Positions 50,572-59,326 of a stretch of DNA of 64,000 nt are shown here, piece by piece. The number at the start of each line of letters is the position of its first letter. Within the stretch, counting starts at the first letter, position 1. Under the pieces are notes generated by a model. It was not told the origin of the DNA and searched no databases. It saw only the letters and a list, made by a program, of their open reading frames with translations. Made by a program: the position numbers and the translations under genes. Origin of the DNA: Bradyrhizobium sp. CER78 (GTDB lineage: Bacteria > Pseudomonadota > Alphaproteobacteria > Rhizobiales > Xanthobacteraceae); assembly GCF_029846235.1 (NCBI RefSeq), contig NZ_JARVWP010000019.1:95255-159254 (forward strand). The letters run 5' to 3'.

Positions 50572-50740
50572 ACACGCCGGGCTCGAAATAGACGGCGCGC
50601 GCCAGCACGATGCCGACCACCAGCACCCAGAACACGCTGGTGCCCGCGGTCTTCAGCCATTTCGACACGCCTTCGCTCGCGGCCGAAGAATCGACTGCGG
50701 GGACCGGCTCACCGAAGGGATCGAATGCGGGTTGGCTCAT
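50519..50740 (-). CDS. Small single-span membrane protein
   Basis: About 73 residues from the ATG at 50740 (MSQPAFDPFGEPVPAVDSSAASEG); an ATG 30 bases upstream is an alternative. A soluble N-terminal third is followed by one hydrophobic helix, KTAGTSVFWVLVVGIVLARAVYFEPGVF, and an amphipathic tail. I do not recognise a family. The codon pattern looks protein-like (third positions G/C), but the ribosome site is weak and the last 53 bases overlap the LysR gene tail to tail. Confidence 0.5.
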   Translation of the reverse strand: MSQPAFDPFGEPVPAVDSSAASEGVSKWLKTAGTSVFWVLVVGIVLARAVYFEPGVFSFEHAVAWAQGLFAAL

Positions 50741-50890
50741 CGTCGTGACCATCAGGGAATACCGTGACAATGTCGCGACGACGGGGGTGGATGCAAGGGT
50801 CGTGGAATGCCTTTTGCACCCGCACCTTGGAAGGACGTTTTCCGGCCCCCTGGCCGGGGAGTATTTCCTTCTCGGCTACCTGATCCGGCG

Positions 50891-52129
50891 TCAGCTGTCC
50901 GTCCCGCGCTGCGGGGCGATGAGCGGCAGCGTGATCCGCACGCGCGTTCCCATGCCTGGGGCACTGTCGAGATGCAGTTCTCCGCCCAGCCGGTTCGTGA
51001 CGATGTTGTGAACGATGTGCAGGCCGAGCCCGATCCGGCCAATGTCGCGGCGCGTGGTGAAGAAGGGATCGAAGGCCTGCCGCAGCACGTCGCCGCTCAT
51101 CCCGCAGCCATCGTCGGCGAACAGGATCTCCACCTGGTCCACGCCCGACGCGCGCAGCCGGATCGTGATGGAGCCGCCCTTGCCGTCCGGAAACGCGTGC
51201 ACGAGGGAATTGACGAACAGGTTTGTCAGCGCCTGGCCATACGGGCCGGGATAGCTGTTCATCACGAGACCCGACGGACAATCGACCTCGAGCGCCAGAT
51301 TGTTCTTCGGCAACGCCGGACGCAGCTTCGAAAGCACCTGCTCGGTCACCTCGCCGAGATCGAACTGGCTGCGGTCGAAATAGCTGCGATCGACCGCCAC
51401 CTGCTTGAATGACTGCACCAGGTCCGCTGCGCGCTTGAGGTTGCCGACCAATAGCGACGACGCGCTTTCGACGACCTCGATGAAATCGCTCAGGCTGGAG
51501 CGCTTCAGCTTGCCGCGCGCCGCCTCGGCAGCGAAGTCGGCGCATTTCTGCTCCAGCACCGAGGCGACCGTAAGACTGGTGCCGACCGGGCTGTTGATCT
51601 CGTGCGCGACGCCGGCCACCAGCCGTCCCAGCGCCGCAAGCTTTTCCGCCTCGATCAGCGACGCCTGGGTCTCCTGCAGATGCTGCAAGGCCTTCTCGGC
51701 CGCATCGCGCGCGGCGCGGATCTCGCGTTCGCTGCGCTTGCGATCTGTGATCTCCTCGGCCGCAACGTTGACGCCGACGATGCTCCCGTTCGGTTCGCGC
51801 TGCGGGTGCCAATGCGTGATCCAGCAGCGCTCGTCATTGTGACCGGGACGCTGGCCGTAGACCTCCACGCCGGTGACGGGCTCGCCGGTCTCCATGATCG
51901 AGCGAACGATGCCTTCGACCGCGGTGGCCAGCGCGGGCACGCAATCATGCACGGTGCGTCCGAGATGGCCTTCGACCGAGATGCCGCAGATCTCGGTGAG
52001 CCGCTGGTTGATCTGAAGATAACGGCAATCGGGAGAGAGGTAGGCAAGACCGATCGGTGCAGTGTCATAGATCAGCTGCAGCGCCGGTTGTTTTGGGAAC
52101 TGAACGTCGTGGACGACGGACGACCGCAT
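50891..52129 (-). CDS. PAS-domain sensor histidine kinase (orphan)
   Basis: 412 residues, cytosolic, no membrane span. A PAS domain lies at about 15-130 (LIYDTAPIGLAYLSPDCRYLQINQRLTEICGIS, PAC-like ITHWHPQREPNGSIVGVNVAAEEITDRK). A coiled linker (130-160) leads to the phosphoacceptor H176 in GRLVAGVAHEINSPVGTS. The ATPase domain shows the N box NLFVNSLVHAFP, G1 ADDGCGMS, F box FDPFFTTR and G2 GRIGLGLHIV. No response regulator is adjacent. PAS ligands may be redox, light or small molecules; the signal is unknown. It lies after the allantoate amidohydrolase gene on the same strand, 138 bases away. Confidence 0.92.
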   Translation of the reverse strand: MRSSVVHDVQFPKQPALQLIYDTAPIGLAYLSPDCRYLQINQRLTEICGISVEGHLGRTVHDCVPALATAVEGIVRSIMETGEPVTGVEVYGQRPGHNDERCWITHWHPQREPNGSIVGVNVAAEEITDRKRSEREIRAARDAAEKALQHLQETQASLIEAEKLAALGRLVAGVAHEINSPVGTSLTVASVLEQKCADFAAEAARGKLKRSSLSDFIEVVESASSLLVGNLKRAADLVQSFKQVAVDRSYFDRSQFDLGEVTEQVLSKLRPALPKNNLALEVDCPSGLVMNSYPGPYGQALTNLFVNSLVHAFPDGKGGSITIRLRASGVDQVEILFADDGCGMSGDVLRQAFDPFFTTRRDIGRIGLGLHIVHNIVTNRLGGELHLDSAPGMGTRVRITLPLIAPQRGTDS

Positions 52130-52267
52130 GTCCTTCCCCCCGTTGACGCCAAGTCTAGCCGTTCACGGCCGGCGCGCAAATAGGCCGACTGTGCCAGGCA
52201 ACGGCGATCAAATCTGTCCAGATTCGGCACGGACAGACGACCGCCCAGCCGCGGCACCTTCACATAT

Positions 52268-53542
52268 TCACTGCACCGTGCGTTGGAAATTCTCGATGAA
52301 CCGCAGCAGCACCCGCGCCCCGGTGTCGGCGTCTGCGAGCTCGACATGCTCGGCCGGATTATGGCTGATGCCGCCGCGACAGCGCACGAAGATCATGCCG
52401 ATATCGGCGACATCGACCATCGCCATGCCGTCATGCCCTGCCCCGCTCGGCAGCTCGAACACGGCATGGCCCTCGGCGGCGACGGCCGCAGCGATCTGCG
52501 TTTTCAGCCAGGGTGCGCAGGGCACGCTGCGGTTCTCGTGGGTGACGTCGATCTGCAAGGCGAGCTCGCGGCGTTTTGCGATCGTCTCGATCTGCCGCAC
52601 GATGTCGGCAACGGCGCGCTTGCGATGCATGTCGCTCTGCGAGCGGATGTCCATGGTGAAGGACACCTTGCCCGGGATCACATTGGTGGCGCCGGGCATG
52701 GCGCTGACATAGCCGACGGTGCCGACGAGGCCTTGTTCGTCGGACTTGCAGAATTGCTCGATCGCAACGATGCATTCGGCAGCGCCAACAAGCGCATCGC
52801 GCCGCAGCGGCATCGGCACGGTGCCGGCATGGCCGGCAAAGCCGGTGAGATTGGCGGCGAGCCGCGTCGCGCCTGAAATCGCCGTGACGACGCCGACCGG
52901 CAGCGCCTTCTCTTCCAGCACCGGCCCCTGCTCGATGTGCAGCTCGACATAGCCGAGCAATTCGCGGCGGGCACGCGCCGCCTTGCCGATATGATCGGGA
53001 TCGAGCCCGAAGGCGATCAGCGCATCGCGCATCGTGGTACCAGTGCGATCGCGCGTGTTGAGCACACTCTCGTCGAACGTGCCGGCCACCGCGCGGCTGC
53101 CGAGCAAGGTCGAGGCGAAGCGCACGCCCTCCTCGTCGGCGAAGCCCACGATCTCGATTGCGAACGGAAGCCGCTTGCCGCGCCGGTTCAGATCGGCGAC
53201 ACAGGCGATCGCGGTAATGACGCCGAGCGGGCCGTCCCATCGGCCGGCGTCACGCACGGTGTCGTAATGCGAGCCGAGCATCAGCGCCGGCAGGCCCGGT
53301 CGCTCGCCTTCGTAGCGGCCGCAGACATTGCCGATCGCATCGAGATGCGCGCTCATGCCGGCCTCGCGCATCCAGGACAGGATAAGATCGGCCGCCTTGC
53401 GATGCTCCTCGGTGAGGAAGATGCGCGCCAAATGCTCCGGCGTCTCCGAGATCGCCGCGAGCTGATCGATCCGCGCCACGATCGCGTCGCCAAGGGAAGA
53501 CGGATTTGAGGACGGTTTTGTCTCGCTCATGCTGTTTCCCAT
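52268..53542 (-). CDS. allC: Allantoate amidohydrolase/N-carbamoyl-amino-acid hydrolase (M20 family)
   Basis: 424 residues from the ATG at 53542; a second ATG 12 bases in (53530) is also possible. The M20 metal ligands are visible: His in LGSHYDTV, Asp in GRWDGPLGV, Glu pair in GFADEEGVRF, His in YVELHIEQG, and a late His in GISHNPAEH. SGAGHDGMAM is the substrate loop. It hydrolyses allantoate to ureidoglycolate, CO2 and ammonia; N-carbamoyl amino acid hydrolysis (HyuC) is an equally real possibility and would complete the HyuAB hydantoin route encoded 35 kb away. A PuuE-type allantoinase in the window supports the allantoate reading. Confidence 0.88.
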   Translation of the reverse strand: MGNSMSETKPSSNPSSLGDAIVARIDQLAAISETPEHLARIFLTEEHRKAADLILSWMREAGMSAHLDAIGNVCGRYEGERPGLPALMLGSHYDTVRDAGRWDGPLGVITAIACVADLNRRGKRLPFAIEIVGFADEEGVRFASTLLGSRAVAGTFDESVLNTRDRTGTTMRDALIAFGLDPDHIGKAARARRELLGYVELHIEQGPVLEEKALPVGVVTAISGATRLAANLTGFAGHAGTVPMPLRRDALVGAAECIVAIEQFCKSDEQGLVGTVGYVSAMPGATNVIPGKVSFTMDIRSQSDMHRKRAVADIVRQIETIAKRRELALQIDVTHENRSVPCAPWLKTQIAAAVAAEGHAVFELPSGAGHDGMAMVDVADIGMIFVRCRGGISHNPAEHVELADADTGARVLLRFIENFQRTVQ

Positions 53543-53901
53543 CGGTCCAACCCGGCGCCCGAGCCCGCTTCACTCGTAGCAGGCCCGGTCCGATTCACCA
53601 GCCGGCAAATGGCGCCTTGCGCGACGTCCCGGCCGGGCGCGCATCGGCCGCCCGGCGGTTAGCGGTTGCTTAACGGCATTGCATACAACGAAGATCAATC
53701 GCTCACAAATTAGGCAATAATGGCGCGTGCCGATTCCAAAGGCGAACCACATCGACCATCGTTCGCATTCATAATCAGCTACTTACGGAACCATGACCGC
53801 CAAACGTGCTCTGGCACGAAGCTTGCGACACTCCGTCAAGCGCCGCCGTTACGGCGGCTGCGACAAGGACAGGCGGGCCGGCCCGCCGGAGGGAGCAGGC
53901 G
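53543..53901. other. 359-base divergent region with the BMP-operon promoter
   Basis: It separates the AllC-like gene from the BMP-type transporter operon. The only strong element seen is the sigma-54 promoter at 53811-53828. A 75-base leader follows, containing GCCGCCGTTACGGCGGC (a short hairpin near 53842-53860). No gene is visible. Confidence 0.6.
53811..53828 (+). promoter_or_regulatory. Sigma-54 (-24/-12) promoter of the BMP/biuret operon
   Basis: CTGGCACGAAGCTTGCGA contains TGGCACG and TTGC in full with the required four-base spacer and ten bases between GG (53813-53814) and GC (53825-53826). It is the best sigma-54 match in the window. The predicted start near 53838 leaves a 64-base leader to the ATG. 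Confidence 0.85.
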
Positions 53902-55011
53902 ATGGATTTTGGCAGGATTTCGAGAAGGCATTTATTGCAGGGAAGCGCGGCATTGGCGCTCGGCAGCACGCTCGGCATTCGCGGCGCGGCTGCGGCGGAA
54001 ACCACGGTCGGCTTCATCTATGTCGGGTCCCGCGACGACTACGGCTACAACCAGGCCCACGCGCAAGGCGCCGCGGCGCTGAAGAAGCTGCCCGGCATCA
54101 AGGTGGTCGAGGAAGAGAAGGTGCCGGAGACCGATGCGGTCGAGAAGACCATCGAGTCCATGATCAACCTCGACGGCGCCACGCTGCTGTTTCCGACCTC
54201 GTTCGGCTACTACAACCCGCACGTCGTCAAGATGGCGGGCAAGTTTCCCAAGATGCACTTCGAGCATTGCGGCGGGCTCTGGTCGGACAAGGACCCGAAG
54301 AACGCCGGCAGCTATTTCGGCTACATCGACGAGGCGCAATACATCTCCGGCATCGTCGCCGGCTATTCGACCAAGAGCGGCAAGCTCGGCTTCGTCGCGG
54401 CCAAGCCGATCCCGCAGGTGCTGCGCAACATCAACGCGTTCACGCTCGGCGCCCGGCTCGCCAATCCGAAGGCGACCACGCAGGTGATCTTCACCGGCGA
54501 CTGGTCGATGCCGGTCAAGGAAGCCGAGGCGACCAACAGCCTGATCGACCAGGGCGTCGACGTGCTGACCTGTCATGTCGACGGACCGAAGACCATGGTC
54601 GAGAACGCCGCGCGCCGCGGCGCGATGGTGTGCGGCTATCACGTCAACCAGTCGCCGCTGGCGCCGAAGGCCTATCTCACCGGCGCCGAATGGAATTGGG
54701 AGGCGCTCTATCCGAAATTCGTCAAGATGATCGTCGCGGGTGAAGCGATCCCGAACTTCTATCGCGGCGGCCTCAAGGAAGAGATCGTCAAGGTCTCGCC
54801 CTATGGCGAGATGGTCTCAGCGGAAGCGCGCAAGCATGCCGACGACGTCAAAGCCAAGTTCATGTCCGGCGAATATACCATCTTCAAGGGCCCGCTCGTC
54901 GACAACAAGGGCAAGACGGTGATCGCTTCCGGCACCGATCGCGGCCAGCAGGATCCCGAACTCGAGAAGATGGACTATCTCGTCGAGGGCGTGATCGGAG
55001 CCACCGCGTGA
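53902..55011 (+). CDS. BMP-family ABC substrate-binding protein
   Basis: 369 residues from the ATG at 53902, with GGAGG upstream; an ATG 96 bases earlier lies inside the sigma-54 promoter and is rejected. The N terminus MDFGRISRRHLLQGSAALALGSTLGIRGAAAAE is a clear Tat signal. The mature part has the BMP (basic membrane protein, purine-nucleoside-binding) pattern: TTVGFIYVGSRDDYGYNQAHAQGAAALKK, TLLFPTSFGYYNPHVVKMAGKFPKMHFEHCGG, GYIDEAQYISGIVAGYSTKSGKLGFVAAKPI. First gene of the five-gene operon; its ligand is inferred to be the substrate of the embedded hydrolase. Confidence 0.93.
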   Translation: MDFGRISRRHLLQGSAALALGSTLGIRGAAAAETTVGFIYVGSRDDYGYNQAHAQGAAALKKLPGIKVVEEEKVPETDAVEKTIESMINLDGATLLFPTSFGYYNPHVVKMAGKFPKMHFEHCGGLWSDKDPKNAGSYFGYIDEAQYISGIVAGYSTKSGKLGFVAAKPIPQVLRNINAFTLGARLANPKATTQVIFTGDWSMPVKEAEATNSLIDQGVDVLTCHVDGPKTMVENAARRGAMVCGYHVNQSPLAPKAYLTGAEWNWEALYPKFVKMIVAGEAIPNFYRGGLKEEIVKVSPYGEMVSAEARKHADDVKAKFMSGEYTIFKGPLVDNKGKTVIASGTDRGQQDPELEKMDYLVEGVIGATA

Positions 55012-56117
55012 CGACCGAGGCGGCGGAATCGGTGGAGGCGGCCGGCGTTGCTCCGGCCGCCGATCCCGGCTTCCTCCAGCGCTACGGCGCGAGCATCGAA
55101 TACATCCTGATCCCGGGCGCGGCGCTGGTCGGCGCGCTCGCGGTGTTCGGCGGCTTCATCGCGCTCTACGGCAAGAACCCGCTCGATCTCTATTTCTACA
55201 TGTATTACGGCGCGTTCGGCACCTGGTTCTCGTGGCAGAACACGCTGACCCGCGCCGCGCCCCTGATCCTGACCGCGCTGTGCACTGCGCTGCCGGCGCA
55301 GCTCGGCATGGTGATCATCGGCGGCGAAGGCGCGCTCCTGATCGGCGCGCTGTCGGCGACATCGGCGGCGCTGGCGTTGCAGGGCGCGGCGCCGATCGTG
55401 GTGCAGATCGCGATGGTGATCGCGGGCATGATCGGCGGCGGCCTCTGGATCACGCTGTCCGGCGGCCTGCGACAGTATCGCGGGGTCAACGAGACGATCT
55501 CGAGCCTGCTGCTGGTCTATATCGCGCTTGCGATCCTGAACCATCTGGTCGAGGGACCGATGCGCGATCCGGCCAGCCTTAACAAGCCGTCGACGCGCGA
55601 GATCGGCGCCGCCAACATGATCGGCAGCATTCCCGGCACCGACGTGCATTGGGGCCTGGTGTTCGGCCTCGTCGCGGCGGTGGCCGCCTACATCCTGATC
55701 TATCACACCACCTTCGGCTTCGCCGCGCGCGTCGCCGGCGGCAACATCCGCGCCGCCAAGATCGTGGGACTCTCCGTCGGCAAGCTGATCCTGACCGTCT
55801 GCTTCCTCGCCGGCAGCAGCGCCGGGCTTGCCGGCATGATCGAGGTGGCGGCCGTGCAGGGCCGCACCAATGCCAACCTCGCGGCGGGCTACGGCTTCAC
55901 CGGCATCCTCGTTGCGTTCCTCGCGCGGCAGAATCCGCTGGCGATCATTCCGGTCGCGATCCTGCTCGGCGGCATCTCGGCCTCCGGCGGCCTATTGCAG
56001 CGGCGGCTCGGCCTGCCCGATGCCTCGGTGCTGGTGCTGCAAGGCATCATCTTCGTATTCGTGCTGGCAAGCGACGCGCTCTATGGGCGCATCGGCTTCC
56101 TGAAGGGAAGGTCCTGA
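55008..56117 (+). CDS. BMP-type ABC permease, NupP/YufP-like
   Basis: 369 residues starting at a GTG that overlaps the binding-protein stop. About ten hydrophobic segments. Family features include TRAAPLILTALCTALPAQLGMVIIGGEGALLIGAL and GFAARVAGGNIRAAKIVGLSVGKLIL. It pairs with the next permease to form the channel. Confidence 0.92.
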   Translation: MTTEAAESVEAAGVAPAADPGFLQRYGASIEYILIPGAALVGALAVFGGFIALYGKNPLDLYFYMYYGAFGTWFSWQNTLTRAAPLILTALCTALPAQLGMVIIGGEGALLIGALSATSAALALQGAAPIVVQIAMVIAGMIGGGLWITLSGGLRQYRGVNETISSLLLVYIALAILNHLVEGPMRDPASLNKPSTREIGAANMIGSIPGTDVHWGLVFGLVAAVAAYILIYHTTFGFAARVAGGNIRAAKIVGLSVGKLILTVCFLAGSSAGLAGMIEVAAVQGRTNANLAAGYGFTGILVAFLARQNPLAIIPVAILLGGISASGGLLQRRLGLPDASVLVLQGIIFVFVLASDALYGRIGFLKGRS

Positions 56118-56118
56118 C

Positions 56119-57045
56119 ATGGCGGATGCATCGCTCGGGCTCTGGACCGTCCCGCTCGCCGTGTTCGGCGGCGCCATCCGCGTCTCGACGCCATTCCTGT
56201 TCGTCAGCCTCGGCGAATGCATCACCGAGCGGTCAGGCCGCATCAATCTCGGCCTCGAGGGCACGCTGGTGATGGGCGCGATGAGTGCCTACGGCATCTC
56301 CTATCTCTCCGACTCGCCATGGCTTGGCGTGCTCGCGGCCGGGATCACCGGCGCGCTGTTCGGCGCGCTGCATGCCGGGATCTGCTCGCTGCCCCGCGTC
56401 AACGACATCGCGGTCGGCATCGCGCTGATGCTGCTCGGCACCGGCCTCGCGTTCTTCCTCGGCAAGCCGCTGATCGAGCCGACCGCCGCGCGGCTGCCAG
56501 CGATCGATTTCGGCTGGTGGAACGACATCCCGCAGCTCCGCGCGGCGCTGCGCATCAACGTGCTGTTCCTGATCGGCGTCGCGATCGCGCCGCTGCTCTA
56601 TTGGGCCTTCAGGACCACGCGCTGGGGCCTGTTGATCCGCACCGCCGGCGAAAGCGCCGATGCGGCGCGCGCGATGGGCCATTCGGTGCTGCTGATCCGG
56701 CTCCGCGCCACCATGGTCGGCGGCTTCCTCGCCGGCATCGGCGGCTCGTTCCTGTCGCTGTTCTATCCCGGCAGCTGGAACGAAGGGCTCTCCTCCGGCC
56801 AGGGCATCACCGCCGTGGCGCTTGTCATCTTCGCGCGCTGGGACCCGATGCTGTGCCTGTGGGCCTCGCTCGCCTTCGGCGGCGCTGCCGCGCTCGGGCC
56901 CGCGCTGCAATCGGTCGGCATCACCTCCGGCTATCACCTCTTCAACGCCGCGCCCTACATCCTGACCCTGGCGATCATGATCATCACCTGCTCGCCGAAG
57001 CGCACGCTGACCGGCGCGCCCGCCGAATTGTCCATCACCCGATAG
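56119..57045 (+). CDS. BMP-type ABC permease, NupQ/YufQ-like
   Basis: 308 residues with about eight to nine hydrophobic segments. ATPFLFVSLGECITERSGRINLGLEGTLVMGAMSAY-like start and RTAGESADAARAMGHSVLLIRLRATMVGGFLAGIGGSFLSL are family marks. It starts 1 base after the previous stop, with GGGAAGG upstream, and is followed after 15 bases by the hydrolase gene. Confidence 0.92.
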   Translation: MADASLGLWTVPLAVFGGAIRVSTPFLFVSLGECITERSGRINLGLEGTLVMGAMSAYGISYLSDSPWLGVLAAGITGALFGALHAGICSLPRVNDIAVGIALMLLGTGLAFFLGKPLIEPTAARLPAIDFGWWNDIPQLRAALRINVLFLIGVAIAPLLYWAFRTTRWGLLIRTAGESADAARAMGHSVLLIRLRATMVGGFLAGIGGSFLSLFYPGSWNEGLSSGQGITAVALVIFARWDPMLCLWASLAFGGAAALGPALQSVGITSGYHLFNAAPYILTLAIMIITCSPKRTLTGAPAELSITR

Positions 57046-57060
57046 ACCGCGAGATCATTC

Positions 57061-57744
57061 ATGCCCGAGCGCTTCATCAAGTCCGAGCCCTACGCCTGGC
57101 CCTACAATGGCGACCTGCGGCCAGAGAATACCGCGCTCATCATCATCGACATGCAGACCGATTTCTGCGGCGTCGGCGGCTATGTCGACAAGATGGGCTA
57201 CGACCTCTCGCTGACCCGCGCGCCGATCGAGCCGATCAAAAAGCTGCTCGCGGTGATGCGCGCGCAGGGTTTTCACATCATCCACACCCGCGAAGGCCAC
57301 CGCGCCGATTTGGCCGACCTGCCCGCCAACAAGCGCTGGCGCTCGCGCCAGATCGGCGCCGGCATCGGCGACCCCGGCCCCTGCGGCCGCATCCTGGTGC
57401 GCGGCGAACCGGGCTGGGAGATCATTCCCGACCTCGCGCCGCTGCCGGGCGAACCTATCATCGACAAGCCCGGCAAGGGCTCGTTCTGCGCCACCGATCT
57501 CGAGCTGATGCTGCGGCTGCGCGGTATCGAGAACATCGTGCTGACCGGCATCACCACCGATGTCTGCGTCCACACCACGATGCGCGAGGCCAACGACCGC
57601 GGCTTCGAATGCGTGCTGGTGGAGGATTGCTGCGGCGCCACCGACAAGAGCAATCACGACCACGCGCTGAAGATGATCAAGATGCAGGGCGGCGTGTTCG
57701 GCGCGGTGACCAAATCCGCCGACCTGATCGGGGCGCTGTCGTGA
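57061..57744 (+). CDS. biuH: Biuret amidohydrolase-like cysteine hydrolase
   Basis: 227 residues. The triad falls where it does in Rhizobium biuret hydrolase once a six-residue shorter N terminus is allowed: Asp30 (ALIIIDMQTDF), Lys136 (IIDKPGKGSFCAT) and Cys169 (GITTDVCVHTT). Other matching stretches are PYAWPYNGDLRPENT, MGYDLSL..APIEPIK, LADLPANKRWRS and KMQGGVFG. This comparison is from memory. The enzyme should hydrolyse biuret to allophanate and ammonia; allophanate then needs an allophanate hydrolase, not seen here. It lies between the permease genes and the ATPase gene of an ABC importer, so import and hydrolysis are co-produced. Another ureide substrate remains possible. Confidence 0.88.
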   Translation: MPERFIKSEPYAWPYNGDLRPENTALIIIDMQTDFCGVGGYVDKMGYDLSLTRAPIEPIKKLLAVMRAQGFHIIHTREGHRADLADLPANKRWRSRQIGAGIGDPGPCGRILVRGEPGWEIIPDLAPLPGEPIIDKPGKGSFCATDLELMLRLRGIENIVLTGITTDVCVHTTMREANDRGFECVLVEDCCGATDKSNHDHALKMIKMQGGVFGAVTKSADLIGALS

Positions 57745-59273
57745 TCATCGGCGAACCGCCCGCACCGTCAGGCGCGTTCGGCGTCGACGCCATCGCCATG
57801 ACGATGCGGTTCGGCGATTTCACAGCGCTCGACAATGTCGAACTCAAGGTGCGGCCCGGCTCGTTCCACGCCTTGCTGGGCGAGAACGGCGCCGGCAAGA
57901 GCACGCTCGTGAAATGCATCATGGGCTATTACCACGCCACCGAAGGCGACATCCTGGTCGGCGGCCGCCAGCAGACCATCGCCAATCCGAAAGACGCGCA
58001 TGCGCTCGGGCTCGGCATGGTCTACCAGCACTTTACCCTCGTGCCGGCGATGACGGTCGCGGAGAACCTGGTGCTGGCGCGCGACGACGTGCCTTCGGTG
58101 GTCGACTGGCGCAAGGAGAAGAAGGAGCTCGAAGCCTTCCTTTCGCGAATGCCGTTCAAGGTGCCGCTCGATGCAAAGGTCTCCGCCATCTCCGCCGGCG
58201 AACGGCAGAAATGCGAGATCCTCAAGCAGCTCTATCTGAAGCGCCGCTTCCTGATCCTGGACGAGCCGACCTCGGTGCTGACGCCAGGCGAAGCCGACGA
58301 GGTGCTCGGCATGCTGCGCGCGATGGTGGTCGCGGGCGAGCTCACCATCCTGATGATCACGCACAAATTCCGCGAGGTGATGGCGTTTGCCGACGAGGTG
58401 ACGATCCTGCGCCGCGGCAAGCTCGCCGGCACCGGCCGCGTCGCCGACCTCACGCCCGACGAGATGGCGCGCACCATGATCGGTGCCGAGCAGCTCACAG
58501 TACAGCCGCCGCGCACCGGCGAGACCGGCGCACCCCGGCTCGAGCTCGACAAGCTCACCGCGCTTGACGACGCCGGCGCGATCGCCGTGCACGGTGTGTC
58601 GCTGACCGTCAAAAGCGGCGAGATCGTCGGAATCGCCGGCGTGTCCGGCAATGGCCAGCGCCAGCTGGTCGAGGTGCTGGCCGGCCAGCGCGAGGCCGAG
58701 AGCGGCGTGATCCGCGTCCAGGGCGAGGCTTATGCTGCGAGCCGCGAGGAGATGCGCCGCCACAGGATGTCGCTGCTACCGGAGGAGCCGCTGAAGAACG
58801 CCTGCGTCGGCGGCATGAGCGTCGCCGACAACATCGCCTTCCGCGAATTCGACCGCGCCCCGTTCGCGCGAGGCGGCTGGTGGCTGAACGGCAAAGCCTT
58901 CCGGAGCGACGCCGAGCGCAAGATCAACCGCTACAAGATCAAGACCCGCACGCCGGAGATGCCGATCGCGGCGCTATCGGGCGGCAATGTGCAGCGCGCA
59001 GTGCTGGCGCGCGAGCTCTCGGGCGATGTCGAGGTGCTGATCGCGGCCAATCCTTGCTTCGGGCTCGACTTCGCGGCAGTGGCGCAGATCCACGCCGAGA
59101 TCATGGCGGCGCGCAACCGCGGCGCGGCGGTGCTGCTGGTCAGCGAAGACCTCGACGAACTATTGGAGCTGTCGGATCGGCTGGTCGTGATGTTCCACGG
59201 CGCGTTCGTGCATGAGGCCCGCGCCAGCGAGGCCGACCTGACCGAGATCGGCCGGCACATGGCAGGACACTAG
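57741..59273 (+). CDS. BMP-type dual ABC ATPase, NupO/YufO-like
   Basis: 510 residues from a GTG overlapping the hydrolase stop (GTGA); a longer frame back through the operon is an artefact. The first ATPase domain has Walker A LGENGAGKST, signature ISAGERQKCEIL and Walker B FLILDEPTSVLT. The second has a loop GVSGNGQRQL in place of Walker A, signature LSGGNVQRAVLAREL and Walker B VLIAANPCFGLD, where the usual Glu is missing, so that half looks non-catalytic, as in its relatives. It powers the import of the BMP ligand. Last gene of the operon. Confidence 0.93.
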   Translation: MIIGEPPAPSGAFGVDAIAMTMRFGDFTALDNVELKVRPGSFHALLGENGAGKSTLVKCIMGYYHATEGDILVGGRQQTIANPKDAHALGLGMVYQHFTLVPAMTVAENLVLARDDVPSVVDWRKEKKELEAFLSRMPFKVPLDAKVSAISAGERQKCEILKQLYLKRRFLILDEPTSVLTPGEADEVLGMLRAMVVAGELTILMITHKFREVMAFADEVTILRRGKLAGTGRVADLTPDEMARTMIGAEQLTVQPPRTGETGAPRLELDKLTALDDAGAIAVHGVSLTVKSGEIVGIAGVSGNGQRQLVEVLAGQREAESGVIRVQGEAYAASREEMRRHRMSLLPEEPLKNACVGGMSVADNIAFREFDRAPFARGGWWLNGKAFRSDAERKINRYKIKTRTPEMPIAALSGGNVQRAVLARELSGDVEVLIAANPCFGLDFAAVAQIHAEIMAARNRGAAVLLVSEDLDELLELSDRLVVMFHGAFVHEARASEADLTEIGRHMAGH

Positions 59274-59326
59274 GACGCGCAAAGGCGACCGCCGAAAAGG
59301 CAGCCGCACTGCTTTGATGGCCCCGA

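Noticed and set aside
56217..57740. Long N-terminal extension of the BMP-type ATPase through two other genes
   Set aside because: Upstream part is an Arg/His-rich shadow of the permease and hydrolase genes; the GTG overlapping the hydrolase stop gives a full-length ATPase.
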